From: Clostridium sp.
Lineage (GTDB): Bacteria; Bacillota; Clostridia; Peptostreptococcales; Peptostreptococcaceae
Length of the DNA: 56,453 nt
Direction: 5' to 3'
Assembly (NCBI GenBank): GCA_022782605.1
Contig: JALFMW010000010.1
Coordinates: 1 to 56,453, forward strand
A program made the translations under genes and the position numbers. The notes below the pieces were generated by a model, which had not been told where the DNA came from, made no database searches, and saw only the letters and a list, made by a program, of their open reading frames with translations. Each line of letters opens with the position of its first letter. Within the stretch, counting starts at the first letter, position 1. Positions 17,194-26,172 of this stretch are shown in pieces.

Positions 17194-17224
17194 ACTTCCT
17201 AAAAAATACAATTTTTTAGGAAGT
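17194..17224 (-). terminator. Second terminator downstream of the SASP gene
   Basis: 14-bp perfect stem ACTTCCTAAAAAAT/ATTTTTTAGGAAGT with a 3-base loop and TTTTAATTTTTT after it on the minus strand. With the hairpin at 17272-17311 it makes a tandem pair. Confidence 0.75.
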
Positions 17225-17271
17225 CTCTTATTAAGCACCTTTAAAGAAAGTACATATTCTTACAATTTAAA

Positions 17272-17311
17272 ACACCCCAATCGTTAGATTTTGATCCAAC
17301 AATTGGGATGT
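17272..17311 (-). terminator. Terminator of the SASP gene
   Basis: 18-bp stem on the minus strand (ACATCCCAAT...ATTGGGGTGT, several G-U pairs), loop CAAA, then TTTTAAAT. Confidence 0.75.
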
Positions 17312-17326
17312 ACTACTATTTCTAGC

Positions 17327-17545
17327 CTATTTATTTTTATAATATTGTCTAATCAACTCATCTTTTCCCATATCAACTAATTGTTTACTCATTAATCCCC
17401 CTAAATATCCACCTTTTTTGCCATTTTCATATGAACTTTTATCTGAACCATTTATATTATTTTCTATACCTAATTCATTTGCAATTTCCATCTTCATTTG
17501 ATTTAAAGCTTCTCTTGCGTTTGGATTTACAATTCTATTAGTCAT
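17327..17545 (-). CDS. Alpha/beta-type small acid-soluble spore protein
   Basis: 72 residues. Conserved SASP features are all visible: the MKMEIANELGI segment, which contains the GPR protease recognition region (normally E-[IL]-A-x-E-x-G), and the C-terminal GKKGGYLGGLMSKQLVDMG DNA-binding segment. It coats spore DNA and protects it from UV and peroxide, which implies that the organism sporulates. ATG at 17545 lies 5 bases after GGAGG; the TTG four codons upstream overlaps that SD and is rejected. It should be transcribed by sigma-G in the forespore, but I could not pick a convincing sigma-G promoter. Confidence 0.93.
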   Translation of the reverse strand: MTNRIVNPNAREALNQMKMEIANELGIENNINGSDKSSYENGKKGGYLGGLMSKQLVDMGKDELIRQYYKNK

Positions 17546-17674
17546 AAAAACCTCCAATTATATTTTTATTTATTTTAGACATTTTATAAAACTATTATTT
17601 TGTTAATATTTACATGTATGTAAGTATTAAACTCTAGTAAATCCTATAAATAATATTATTTTGGAGGTGCTCTT

Positions 17675-18046
17675 ATGAATTATTTACACCTAAGTGACGA
17701 TGAGCTAATTGAAAATTTCGAAAGTGCCAGTCCTTGGTTTGTTGGTTTGTATATGGAGACATTTTTAAATAATTTAAGTTTTCTCTCTAACAGACAATCC
17801 AAAAACGAATTTACATATGATATACATAGATATGACCCTATTTTAATTGATGAAAGTATATTAGATATTTACAATCGAGTTGAATCATTATTAAAAATTA
17901 TTAAAGGAAATAGAGTTCTTGATGCATTAAAAATGGTTTTAGAATATGATACAGATACAATTTATGATATTTATGCTCGTGAAGAGGCAATTTATTTATT
18001 ATCTTTAATAAAAAACGGAAATATAATATTACCAGAATTAAATTAA
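17675..18046 (+). CDS. Protein of unknown function, 123 aa
   Basis: Not recognised. It is an acidic, helical protein starting MNYLHLSDDELIENFESASP with no cysteines, signal or membrane segment. The strong SD GGAGGTG before the ATG and a good terminator after the stop support a real gene. It is divergent from the SASP gene and convergent with the Nif11-type peptide gene. No functional inference is possible. Confidence 0.7.
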   Translation: MNYLHLSDDELIENFESASPWFVGLYMETFLNNLSFLSNRQSKNEFTYDIHRYDPILIDESILDIYNRVESLLKIIKGNRVLDALKMVLEYDTDTIYDIYAREEAIYLLSLIKNGNIILPELN

Positions 18047-18055
18047 GAAAAAATT

Positions 18056-18090
18056 AATGCTCCTAATAATTTTTAATTATTAAGAGCATT
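18056..18090. terminator. Bidirectional terminator
   Basis: 16-bp stem with one mismatch or G-U pair, core AATGCTC/GAGCATT, with T-runs on both sides. It sits between the unknown plus-strand gene and the convergent Nif11-type gene. Confidence 0.8.
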
Positions 18091-18094
18091 TTTA

Positions 18095-18370
18095 TTAATT
18101 AAAATTCAATGATATGAAAAAATCTTCATACCAATCTGACCATTCATCCATAGGATAAACAGCTCCCCCATTACAACTTTTTAAAAGATTTGATGAATAT
18201 TCTTCACCAATAGCAAAAAGTTCTCCTACTGTCATTTCATAACCCATATCTGTGGCAACCTTGCAAAATTCCTCCATTGGATCCTCTGCATTTCTTGTTT
18301 CAAGAAATTTTTCCTTCACTTTAGGATTATTTCTTGCTGCTTCTAGAATTTTTACTAGTTTCTCATTCAT
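18095..18370 (-). CDS. Nif11-like leader peptide, putative RiPP precursor
   Basis: 91 residues. The first ~65 fit the Nif11 leader domain (PF07862): MNEKLVKILEAARNNPKVKE, then EEFCKVATDMGYEMTVGEL. A double-glycine site (SCNGGAVYP) follows, then a 22-residue acidic and aromatic tail rich in W, Y, F and D. In known systems the leader guides modification and the tail after GG is the product. Here no LanM, radical-SAM, YcaO or peptidase-transporter gene is adjacent, and the tail lacks cysteine, so lanthipeptide chemistry is unlikely. ATG at 18370 follows GGGGTGG; the GTG three codons upstream overlaps that SD. It might instead be a Nif11-domain protein without a RiPP role. Confidence 0.7.
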   Translation of the reverse strand: MNEKLVKILEAARNNPKVKEKFLETRNAEDPMEEFCKVATDMGYEMTVGELFAIGEEYSSNLLKSCNGGAVYPMDEWSDWYEDFFISLNFN

Positions 18371-18463
18371 AGTAGCCACCCCACTTATTAAATATTAATA
18401 TTATTATTTATATTCCTTTTTATTTAAATATAATTTTTATTTAAATAATTGTCAATTTTATTA

Positions 18464-19993
18464 TTACATAAGTGGTGCAAATACCCTAAGTATTGCTTGC
18501 CATAAGGAATTTCTTCGTCCATCATTAATGTCTTTTTTAGAAAACTCCTTACTTTTTGAAATAGTTTCTAATGCATCTTGTTTAATATCACTTATACATT
18601 TACATTTATACATGTAAACTCCACATTCAAAATGTAAATATAAACTTCTATAATCCATATTTATTGTTCCAACAGTTGCAATTTCATCATCACATATAAA
18701 TACCTTTGCATGTATAAATCCTGGTGTATATTCATATATTTTTACACCGGCTTCTATCAACTGTCTATAATAGGATCTTGTAAGTTTAAACACTGTCTTC
18801 TTATCAGGAATTCCTGGTGTTACTATTTTTACATCTACACCCTTTTTAGCTGCTAAACAAAGAGCTGTCATCATTTCATTATCTATTATTAAATAAGGAG
18901 TAAATATATAAACATAATTTTTAGCAGTATTAATTATATTTAAATAAACATTCTCTCCTACTACCTCTTCATCTAAAGGTGAATCTCCATATGGTTGTAC
19001 ATATCCATCACTTAAGGTTGTTTCCCATTGATGAACTTCTGGTTTATATATTGAAAAATCAGCATCTGTTTGTCTATTAGAGTTCCACATTTCTAAAAAC
19101 ATCATAGTTAAATTCCATACTCCTTCTCCCTTTAACATGACACCTGTATCTTTCCAATGACCAAATCTTTCTTTTACATTTATGTATTCATCTGCCAAGT
19201 TTATTCCACCTGTAAATCCTGTATGACCATCTATGACAGTAATTTTTCTATGATCTCTATTATTCATAGCCAATGATAATAATGGCTTAAAAGGATTAAA
19301 TGCTATACATTGAATCCCCTTTTTCTCCAATTCTTTGTCATATCCATAAGGTAGGAGTGAAACACATCCCATGTCATCATACATTAGTCTAACATCTAGA
19401 CCTTCTTTAGCTTTTTGTTCTAATATTTCTAAAATTCCATTCCACATTTGGCCTTCTTCTATAATAAAGTATTCCATAAAAATATACTTCTTAGCTTTTT
19501 TTAATTCTTTTATTAAGTCTACGTAATTATCTTCTCCTAAACTATAGTACTTCACTTCTGTATTTTTATGCATTGGATATCCTGATGCATTATTAATATA
19601 ATTCATGTGACCATAAACAGTTTTATTTTTATTCTTAATTTCTTGTAAAATTTCTTCATCTTGCTTTAAATACTTACTCGTTTTTTGCTGTACTTTTTCT
19701 AAACGAAATCTCATATTTTTAGATGGCTTTTTATTTCCTAATATAAGATACAGTACTCCTCCTGCTATATTAAAAATTAATATAGGTATTATCCATGCTA
19801 ATTTATATGCAGGATTATCGCTTTTATTTATAATCCAAAGTACTACTAAAGCACTTATTATAGTACCTAAAAGTGATACTAATGCAGAATAATGACTAAA
19901 TTTTATTAGAAAAAATAAAAATACAACTAATTGAACAACTATCATTAACCCTACTATGACCATTCTACTAAATAAAAACCTTAATACTTTCAT
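18464..19993 (-). CDS. cls: Cardiolipin synthase (PLD superfamily)
   Basis: 509 residues. Two N-terminal transmembrane helices (about 8-30 and 35-58) precede a PLDc_N segment (AWIIPILIFNIAGGVLYLIL) and two HKD catalytic motifs: HRKITVIDGHTGFTGG near residue 247 and HAKVFICDDEIATVGT near 424. It condenses two phosphatidylglycerols to cardiolipin at the inner face of the membrane. It is full length for ClsA. ATG has GAAGGGAG upstream. It lies between its own 5' gap and the Nif11-type gene about 93 bases downstream, with no clear terminator between them. Confidence 0.95.
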   Translation of the reverse strand: MKVLRFLFSRMVIVGLMIVVQLVVFLFFLIKFSHYSALVSLLGTIISALVVLWIINKSDNPAYKLAWIIPILIFNIAGGVLYLILGNKKPSKNMRFRLEKVQQKTSKYLKQDEEILQEIKNKNKTVYGHMNYINNASGYPMHKNTEVKYYSLGEDNYVDLIKELKKAKKYIFMEYFIIEEGQMWNGILEILEQKAKEGLDVRLMYDDMGCVSLLPYGYDKELEKKGIQCIAFNPFKPLLSLAMNNRDHRKITVIDGHTGFTGGINLADEYINVKERFGHWKDTGVMLKGEGVWNLTMMFLEMWNSNRQTDADFSIYKPEVHQWETTLSDGYVQPYGDSPLDEEVVGENVYLNIINTAKNYVYIFTPYLIIDNEMMTALCLAAKKGVDVKIVTPGIPDKKTVFKLTRSYYRQLIEAGVKIYEYTPGFIHAKVFICDDEIATVGTINMDYRSLYLHFECGVYMYKCKCISDIKQDALETISKSKEFSKKDINDGRRNSLWQAILRVFAPLM

Positions 19994-20071
19994 TAACTTC
20001 TCCCTTCAAAATTAAATATTTTTAATCTATATCATAAGTACTTTCTTTATAAATTTTTTATTATATTTATA

Positions 20072-20099
20072 AAACTCAAGAACTATTGCCCTTGAGTTT
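20072..20099 (-). terminator. Terminator after the methyltransferase gene
   Basis: 9-bp stem AAACTCAAG/CTTGAGTTT with a 10-base loop, then TTTTAT on the minus strand. Confidence 0.7.
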
Positions 20100-20106
20100 A
20101 TTATGA

Positions 20107-21270
20107 TTAAATTAAATTGTCGTCTTTAAGTAAATTATATAAAGTTGGATTAAAATTAAATTCATTCATTAATTTTTCTACTTGATTTAATGATTTTTCT
20201 TTTTTATCCTTAGATAAATTTGCTTTTGATGCTCTTATTAAAATATTTTTAGGCGAATGAGATATATCTATAAACTCTAATAATTGAGTTTTATATCCTG
20301 CACATTCTAGTAGATTTCCTCTCACTGAATCTGTCATAAGAGCTGCCACTCTTTCTTGAATTATTCCGTACTTAGTTAATATATCTAAGTTTTCAGCTTT
20401 CATTTGATGATTAAATTCATGTTGGCAACATGGTACTGAGAATATCATTTTTGCATTCCATTTAATTGCATTATATAAAGCATAATCTGTAGCTGTATCA
20501 CAAGCATGTAATGTAATTACCATATCAACCTTATTGTTATATTTAAATCCATTTATATCTCCAAGTTCAAAATGTAAATTCTCAAATTTATATTTTTTAG
20601 CTATTTCATTACATTTTTTAATTACATCTTCTTTTAAATCAAGTCCTATCATTTTTACATTAATTTTTTTAATTTCTACAAAATAATAGTATAAAACAAA
20701 TGTTAAATAGGATTTTCCACATCCAAAATCTAATATTGTAAGTTCTTCGTAATTATTTTTCTTTATCTCATCATCAATTATTTCTATAAATCTGTTAATT
20801 TGCTTATATTTATCATATTTTGAATTTACAACTTTACCTTCTTTAGTAAATACACCTAAATCTATAAGTGGTTGTATTAACATTCCTTCTTTAAGTATAT
20901 AATTTTTTTCTTTATTATGTCCTTTATTAACTACTTTTTCATTATTACTTTTTTTCTTTCCTAAAAATACTTTTCCTTTTTTAGAAATTTTAACATTATA
21001 TGTAGTTGACATAGACCATGAATCTAATTGTTTAAATTCTTCTTTCATAAATTCAAGAATTCTTTCATTTAATTCGCTTTTTTCAATATTTTCATGAAAT
21101 ACTTGTTTATCTGTAAACTTTTCAATTTGGTAATATTGTTTATTATTTTTTTCCTTTAGTTGAAAAGTTACTTTATTATATTTAAATTCTTTATTTTTTT
21201 TATTACTTATAACTGCTTTTATAACTTCATCATTACATATTTCATCAATTGCTTTAATTATTTCTTCCAT
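20107..21270 (-). CDS. SAM-dependent methyltransferase, Methyltransf_32 family
   Basis: 387 residues. A variable basic N-terminal region (1-150) precedes a class I SAM-binding domain: LDFGCGKSYLTF (motif I, near 190), IGLDLKEDVIKKCN (motif II), then DMVITLHACDTATDYALY and FSVPCCQHEFNHQM. These match PF13679, a family including METTL25/RRNAD1 relatives thought to act on RNA or ribosome-associated substrates. The target here is unknown. ATG preceded by AGGTGAT. Probably monocistronic, with a terminator just past the stop. Confidence 0.85.
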   Translation of the reverse strand: MEEIIKAIDEICNDEVIKAVISNKKNKEFKYNKVTFQLKEKNNKQYYQIEKFTDKQVFHENIEKSELNERILEFMKEEFKQLDSWSMSTTYNVKISKKGKVFLGKKKSNNEKVVNKGHNKEKNYILKEGMLIQPLIDLGVFTKEGKVVNSKYDKYKQINRFIEIIDDEIKKNNYEELTILDFGCGKSYLTFVLYYYFVEIKKINVKMIGLDLKEDVIKKCNEIAKKYKFENLHFELGDINGFKYNNKVDMVITLHACDTATDYALYNAIKWNAKMIFSVPCCQHEFNHQMKAENLDILTKYGIIQERVAALMTDSVRGNLLECAGYKTQLLEFIDISHSPKNILIRASKANLSKDKKEKSLNQVEKLMNEFNFNPTLYNLLKDDNLI

Positions 21271-21476
21271 TTATATCACCTATCATTTATTTTCTTATTT
21301 GTATTACTTATTATACCATTAAGTATTGTTATATAATAATTTTTTTTATATACCTAATTACTTTATAAAAAATACAAAGTTTAATTATACTTCAATATTT
21401 AATAAAGATAATTTTTAGTTTTGTTATATTTTTTAGCATTTTTGCCATTAATAAGATTATAAGTAGGAGGTATTTT

Positions 21477-22451
21477 ATGAAAGAAATTTTTAATCCCAAT
21501 TTGTATCACGGAAAACACAAAAGTAAAAACTTCTTTGAAGGATGGTATTATAAAATTGTTGATAAAAAAAATAATTATAAATTAGCTATAATTCCAGGTA
21601 TTTCTTATGGTAATTCTCATGATGAACATCATTCATTTATTCAAATTTTTAATGGTAAAGACATTAAATTTGACTATTTATCTTATGATGTAGAAGATTT
21701 TAAATATAATAATAATAAATTCAGAATTTGTATAAATTCTAATATTTTCTCATTAGAAAATATTAATATATCCATAAATAATAAAGATATAAATATTAAC
21801 GGTAATATGATATTTAAAAATATAGTAAAATGGCCTGATAGTATTATTAATCCTGGCAGTATGGGATTTTATAATTATTTAAGATTTATGGAATGTTATT
21901 CACAAGTATGTGTAATGAACGGATCAATAGTTGGTGAATTAAATATTAATGGTATCAATGTGGATTTTACCGGTGGTAAAGTTTATATCGAAAAAAATTG
22001 GGGTAGTAGTTTCCCAAAATCTTGGATATGGATACAAAGTAATTTTTTTAAAAATAGAAATGCATCTGTTACTTGTTCTGTTGCAACTATTCCATTTCCA
22101 ATAAGAGATTTTACTGGTTTTCTAATAGGGGTAACCTTAGAAAACCAATTTTATAGTTTCACCACAATAAATCATAGTAAAATTAATATAAGTTCTTTAG
22201 GAGATGATGTAATTCTAACTGCAACAAAGAAAAATCTTAAATTAACTTTAAGAACATATTCTAATCCTGAGTATTTCTTAACTTTAAAGGCTCCTAATAA
22301 CGGTTCTATGACAGCATCAGTTAAAGAAACTATAAGTGGAAAAGTATATATGCTTTTAGAAGACACATATTTAAATAAAGTAATTTTCGAAGATACTGGT
22401 TTTGGTGTAGGCATTGAATATGGAGGAGATTTCAAAAAATTTTTTAATTAA
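21477..22451 (+). CDS. Tocopherol cyclase-family protein
   Basis: 324 residues with the conserved features of the tocopherol-cyclase/lipocalin-like family (PF14249): NPNLYHGKHKSKNFFEGWYY at the N-terminus, IIPGISYG, HSFIQIF, and the later YIEKNWGSSFPKSWIWIQSN. The plant enzyme closes the chromanol ring of vitamin E. Bacterial members occur in anaerobes that cannot make tocopherol, so the real substrate is unknown, possibly a lipid. No signal peptide is visible. Strong SD TAGGAGG. It converges with the patatin gene through a shared terminator. Confidence 0.85.
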   Translation: MKEIFNPNLYHGKHKSKNFFEGWYYKIVDKKNNYKLAIIPGISYGNSHDEHHSFIQIFNGKDIKFDYLSYDVEDFKYNNNKFRICINSNIFSLENINISINNKDININGNMIFKNIVKWPDSIINPGSMGFYNYLRFMECYSQVCVMNGSIVGELNINGINVDFTGGKVYIEKNWGSSFPKSWIWIQSNFFKNRNASVTCSVATIPFPIRDFTGFLIGVTLENQFYSFTTINHSKINISSLGDDVILTATKKNLKLTLRTYSNPEYFLTLKAPNNGSMTASVKETISGKVYMLLEDTYLNKVIFEDTGFGVGIEYGGDFKKFFN

Positions 22452-22489
22452 AAAATAGATAAGTTTGTTGTATCAAACTTATCTATTTT
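22452..22489. terminator. Bidirectional terminator
   Basis: Perfect 16-bp stem AAAATAGATAAGTTTG/CAAACTTATCTATTTT with a 6-base loop. It overlaps the 3' end of the patatin gene. Confidence 0.88.
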
Positions 22490-23696
22490 CTTGCTCTTCT
22501 TCACTTAATAAACTGATTAATTTTTCATTTAATAAATCTACATTAACTTGTGTAATATTTTCTATGGCTATTCTTTTTAATCCATTTAAACTAAGTTTTA
22601 TCTTACTATGAAAATTACTTTCTTTTTCATTATCTTTTATTAAATTTAAAAATTCTTCTAAAGTATATATCTTAAATTTTTCTATATGTCTTTCTTTTGC
22701 CATTATCTCTAATAATGCAATTATAATATCCTGATAATCATCTTCTTTACCTAGGTTCAAATATTTAGATACATTGGGTAATATAAATTCAAATAGCATT
22801 CTCTTTGGTGGAATATCATTTAACCCCATACTTTTTCCAATATCGATTATTAACTCATCTGGTAATTCTAGAAGTCTCTTCATAATTACTTCATCATCAA
22901 TCGGTTCTATATAGTATTCTCTACCTCTTAACTTTCTTATGGCTCTAATTGCATCATAGTATCCCAATTTAATATTTCTATGAGCTAAATCTTTTGTAAA
23001 AATAAATGTTCCTCCTAAATCCATTGATGGCTGAATTTCAACAACATTTATATTATCATCCACATATTTTAATTTTTTAGATGAATTTAACCTTATGGCT
23101 ATAATCTTGTCATAATTTTTTTTAGCTAGTAAACTTACAGGACAATTATCATAAATACCACCATCCAAATATACCTTTCCATCTAATGGTTCCATTTTTA
23201 ATCCAGGATATCTAGCACTAGCCATTATATAATCTTTTAATTTTCCATTTGGTATATCTTCTTTAAACATTTCTATAGGACTTATTGGTCCAAGCTCCAC
23301 TGTCACAAGACCAAAATCAATATTACTTTTTCTTAACTTGTCCTCATCTATCAACTGATCCACTACTTTTCTCAAATTCTCTGTATCTATACCTCTATTA
23401 GATATAATCTTTTTTGCTTCACTTGAAAAATAGGTAATAGTTTTTATATTAAGATTTTTTTTCAATATATTTGCCATATGCCTATCTTCTATATTAAATA
23501 ATTGTTTTGGACTTATATTACACCACATATCAAAACATTTTTCAAAGTCTCCTTGTGCAATCATAGCTGCATTAAATGCTCCTATTGAAGTTCCTACAAT
23601 TCCATCAATTTCATATCCTTCTTCTAACAAGGCTTTTATAGCTCCTACATGAAATGCACCTCTTGCTCCTCCTCCCTCTAAAGCTACCCCTAACAT
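22479..23696 (-). CDS. Patatin-like phospholipase
   Basis: 405 residues. A catalytic Ser-Asp dyad of the patatin/RssA type is visible: oxyanion motif GGGARGAFHVGAI (residues 8-20), nucleophile GTSIGAF (near 40), and DGGIYDNCPV holding the catalytic Asp (near 173). The C-terminal ~130 residues are helical and unassigned. It is presumably a lipid acyl hydrolase acting on membrane lipids. No signal peptide. ATG preceded by GAGGAGG. Its last codons lie inside the shared terminator stem. Confidence 0.92.
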   Translation of the reverse strand: MLGVALEGGGARGAFHVGAIKALLEEGYEIDGIVGTSIGAFNAAMIAQGDFEKCFDMWCNISPKQLFNIEDRHMANILKKNLNIKTITYFSSEAKKIISNRGIDTENLRKVVDQLIDEDKLRKSNIDFGLVTVELGPISPIEMFKEDIPNGKLKDYIMASARYPGLKMEPLDGKVYLDGGIYDNCPVSLLAKKNYDKIIAIRLNSSKKLKYVDDNINVVEIQPSMDLGGTFIFTKDLAHRNIKLGYYDAIRAIRKLRGREYYIEPIDDEVIMKRLLELPDELIIDIGKSMGLNDIPPKRMLFEFILPNVSKYLNLGKEDDYQDIIIALLEIMAKERHIEKFKIYTLEEFLNLIKDNEKESNFHSKIKLSLNGLKRIAIENITQVNVDLLNEKLISLLSEEEQENR

Positions 23697-23783
23697 GACA
23701 TATCAACCTCCTCATTAAATACTACTTCTTCCTTAATTTATATTATAGCAACTTGTTAGATTTATAATCATTATAATTAAAAA

Positions 23784-23812
23784 AGAAGCTATTAATTAAC
23801 CTAATAGCTTCT
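23784..23812 (-). terminator. Terminator after nrdG
   Basis: Perfect 11-bp stem AGAAGCTATTA/TAATAGCTTCT, then TTTTAATT on the minus strand. It closes the nrdD-folD-thyX-nrdG unit. Confidence 0.8.
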
Positions 23813-23828
23813 CTTAATATATAATTTT

Positions 23829-24338
23829 TTATTTATTTTTTAAATCAAATAATACCAATTTATTCTCTTTAAATGTTTCTTTTACATCAATAATTCTTTG
23901 ATTTGATGATCCTCTTAATGTTAGGGTTATATTCTTCTTATCTTCTTCAAACTTTCCATCTACTAAAATATCTGCATATTTAAATATTTCTTTTTGAAGT
24001 TCATTAAAGTTTTCAACTGTATACCCTGTCCAAATATATATCTTCTTTTGAGGATATTTTTCTTTAAATGTTTGGCAAACTTGAAGAACACCTTCAATAT
24101 TTTCATCACAAAGAGGCTCTCCTCCTAAAATAGATAAATCTCTTTTTACATTATGCTTATCAATATTATCAATAATGTAATTTAAATTTTCTTCAGTAAA
24201 TTCTTCACCATCTGTAAAATTCCAAGTTTCTTTATTGAAACATCCTTTACAATGATGAGGACAACCTTGAGTCCAAAGAGACATAGTTATACCAAATCCA
24301 TTTGCTATATCATTATCTTTTATTCTATTAATTCTCAC
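23829..24338 (-). CDS. nrdG: Anaerobic ribonucleotide reductase activase
   Basis: 169 residues, a radical-SAM activase that installs the glycyl radical on NrdD. The cluster motif is CPHHCKGC (near residues 26-33), followed by the SAM-contact run LGGEPLCDEN. GTG start at 24338 with AAGGAG ten bases upstream; there is no in-frame ATG alternative. Last gene of the nucleotide cluster, 44 bases behind thyX, although its partner nrdD is the first gene. This split order is unusual compared with directly adjacent nrdDG. Confidence 0.95.
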   Translation of the reverse strand: MRINRIKDNDIANGFGITMSLWTQGCPHHCKGCFNKETWNFTDGEEFTEENLNYIIDNIDKHNVKRDLSILGGEPLCDENIEGVLQVCQTFKEKYPQKKIYIWTGYTVENFNELQKEIFKYADILVDGKFEEDKKNITLTLRGSSNQRIIDVKETFKENKLVLFDLKNK

Positions 24339-24382
24339 TTTATTTGTACTCCTTTTTAGTACATGTAATTTAAAAATTCATA

Positions 24383-25246
24383 TTATTTATTCTTTTTTTC
24401 ATAAGGCATCATACAGCACATATCACCTTCTGGGCATGGACCAAATTGACATGAAGCACCTAAACTTTTTGCAAGTAGTGGACTTACTTTTTCTATTTCT
24501 TCAACCATTGTCCATGCTAATTTATTAATTTCTTCTTGTGCTCTTCTACAGCATCTATGATGACAGAAGTTTATTAAACTTCTTAAGTTCATTGTACATA
24601 TTATTTTTGTTTCACAAGCATTAGGGAATATATATCTGGCATTTTCTATTGCTTTCTTTTCTAATGCTGAACATAATCTTTTATATGTTGATCTTAACGA
24701 TTCTACAAATGTATCACAAGATTTATTTTCTTTTTTCCAAACTTCAAATTCTTCTTTATCTATTTTGCATTTTTTTAATTGAATATCTACTAATTTTCCA
24801 TATTCTTTTTCATTATACACATAGTCATACATTAATTTATCAACTATTTCATCATATAATCTTTGGCTATCTTCCATATGTTTTTTATAACTTTGCTCTA
24901 ATATAGGGTTATTTTTTATATCCTGAGGCATTACATATTCAAATTGAGTCTCTTTAACATATCTTTGAGATTGTTGGCTATATGATGCTATTCTATGTCT
25001 AACAAGTTGATGAGTTAAACTTCTAGATACACCTTCTATACCAAATGTAAAACTTGTATGTTCTAATACACTTCCATGGCCTATAGAAGTTATCATGTTC
25101 ACAAATCTTTCTATGCTTTCATCTGTTTGTTTTTCCATTAAATCATCTATATTTGATGGTGAATAACAAAGTTTTCCTGCTGTAGCTATTACTAACTCTG
25201 GATTTAGAGTATGTGATATTAATTTTACTTTTAAATTTGTTTCCAT
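24383..25246 (-). CDS. thyX: Flavin-dependent thymidylate synthase
   Basis: Makes dTMP from dUMP with methylene-THF and FAD/NADPH. 287 residues from the ATG at 25246, with the ThyX signature [13 protein letters not shown] (RHRx7S type) near residues 80-92, and [13 protein letters not shown] upstream. A cysteine-rich C-terminal extension ([14 protein letters not shown]) is unusual and might bind metal or be redox-active. The start is chosen because GGGAGAG lies 8-9 bases upstream; the earlier in-frame TTG lacks an SD. One base separates it from the folD stop, so the two are almost certainly co-translated. FolD supplies its methylene-THF. Confidence 0.96.
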   Translation of the reverse strand: METNLKVKLISHTLNPELVIATAGKLCYSPSNIDDLMEKQTDESIERFVNMITSIGHGSVLEHTSFTFGIEGVSRSLTHQLVRHRIASYSQQSQRYVKETQFEYVMPQDIKNNPILEQSYKKHMEDSQRLYDEIVDKLMYDYVYNEKEYGKLVDIQLKKCKIDKEEFEVWKKENKSCDTFVESLRSTYKRLCSALEKKAIENARYIFPNACETKIICTMNLRSLINFCHHRCCRRAQEEINKLAWTMVEEIEKVSPLLAKSLGASCQFGPCPEGDMCCMMPYEKKNK

Positions 25247-25247
25247 A

Positions 25248-26099
25248 TTATATTCTCTCCCTTTTTTCTGCAATTTCTATAGTTTGTTCTATTAATTCTA
25301 TTACTGTCATTTGACCTACCCCGTTTGGTACAGGAGTTAAATTACATTGTTTTTCATTTACTAAAACATCGTAATCTTCTTTAGCCACATCTCCGCACAT
25401 CTTTCCTAATTCATTAAAATTAATAGATACATCAATTATTGTTGTATTATTTTTAAAATCATCCGCTCTTAAGAAATTAGCTTTCCCTACTGCTGTTACA
25501 ACTATATCTGATAAAACAATTTTTTCTTTTAAATTTTTAGTTTTACTATGGGCAATAGTTACTGTAGCATTTTCTTTTAAAAATAATTGAGCTAGAGGTT
25601 TTCCAACTATATTTGAACGATTTATTATAAGTACATCTTGTCCTTCAATTTCTATATTAAATTCTTTTAAAAGAGTTATTATTCCTCTAGGAGTACATGC
25701 CACATTACTCTCTAATCCCAATGATAATTTTCCCATATTTCCTATAGTAAAACCATCTACATCTTTTTCATCTTCTATAAGATTAGTTAGATAATCCTCA
25801 TCTAAATGTTTTGGTATTGGTAATTGTAATAAAATTCCTGTAATATCTTCATCTTTATTTAAATTTAAAATAGTTTCTTCAACTACCTCTTGTTTAACAT
25901 CTCCATCAAAGTGAATTATTTTTGAATCTATTCCAACTTCATCACATTTTTTTATTTTATTTGCTACATATTTCCCACTGGCAAAATCATCCCCAACTCT
26001 AATAATTACTAAAGAAGGTTTTTTACTTAGCTTATCTACTCTACTTTTTAATTCATCTACCTTTTTTGAAACTAATTTTCTTGCATCTAATAATGTCAT
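25248..26099 (-). CDS. folD: Methylene-THF dehydrogenase / methenyl-THF cyclohydrolase
   Basis: Bifunctional C1 enzyme linking 5,10-methylene-THF and 10-formyl-THF. 283 residues, with the substrate lysine region [12 protein letters not shown] (near 50), [11 protein letters not shown] (near 94), the NAD(P) motif [12 protein letters not shown] (near 163), and [12 protein letters not shown] (near 261). The ATG at 26099 has GAAGG 7 bases upstream; the ATG six codons earlier lacks a good SD. It sits between nrdD and thyX, fitting a dTMP-supply role. Confidence 0.97.
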   Translation of the reverse strand: MTLLDARKLVSKKVDELKSRVDKLSKKPSLVIIRVGDDFASGKYVANKIKKCDEVGIDSKIIHFDGDVKQEVVEETILNLNKDEDITGILLQLPIPKHLDEDYLTNLIEDEKDVDGFTIGNMGKLSLGLESNVACTPRGIITLLKEFNIEIEGQDVLIINRSNIVGKPLAQLFLKENATVTIAHSKTKNLKEKIVLSDIVVTAVGKANFLRADDFKNNTTIIDVSINFNELGKMCGDVAKEDYDVLVNEKQCNLTPVPNGVGQMTVIELIEQTIEIAEKRERI

Positions 26100-26131
26100 T
26101 ATTTTTCCTTCTTTCATGTTTATATATAATA

Positions 26132-26155
26132 GAAAAGGTGCTTATGCACCTTTTC
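26132..26155 (-). terminator. Hairpin between nrdD and folD
   Basis: Perfect 10-bp stem GAAAAGGTGC/GCACCTTTTC with a tetraloop but a poor T-tract on the minus strand. It may attenuate read-through from nrdD into folD or act as a processing stem. Confidence 0.5.
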
Positions 26156-26172
26156 ATTTTAATAAATCAATA

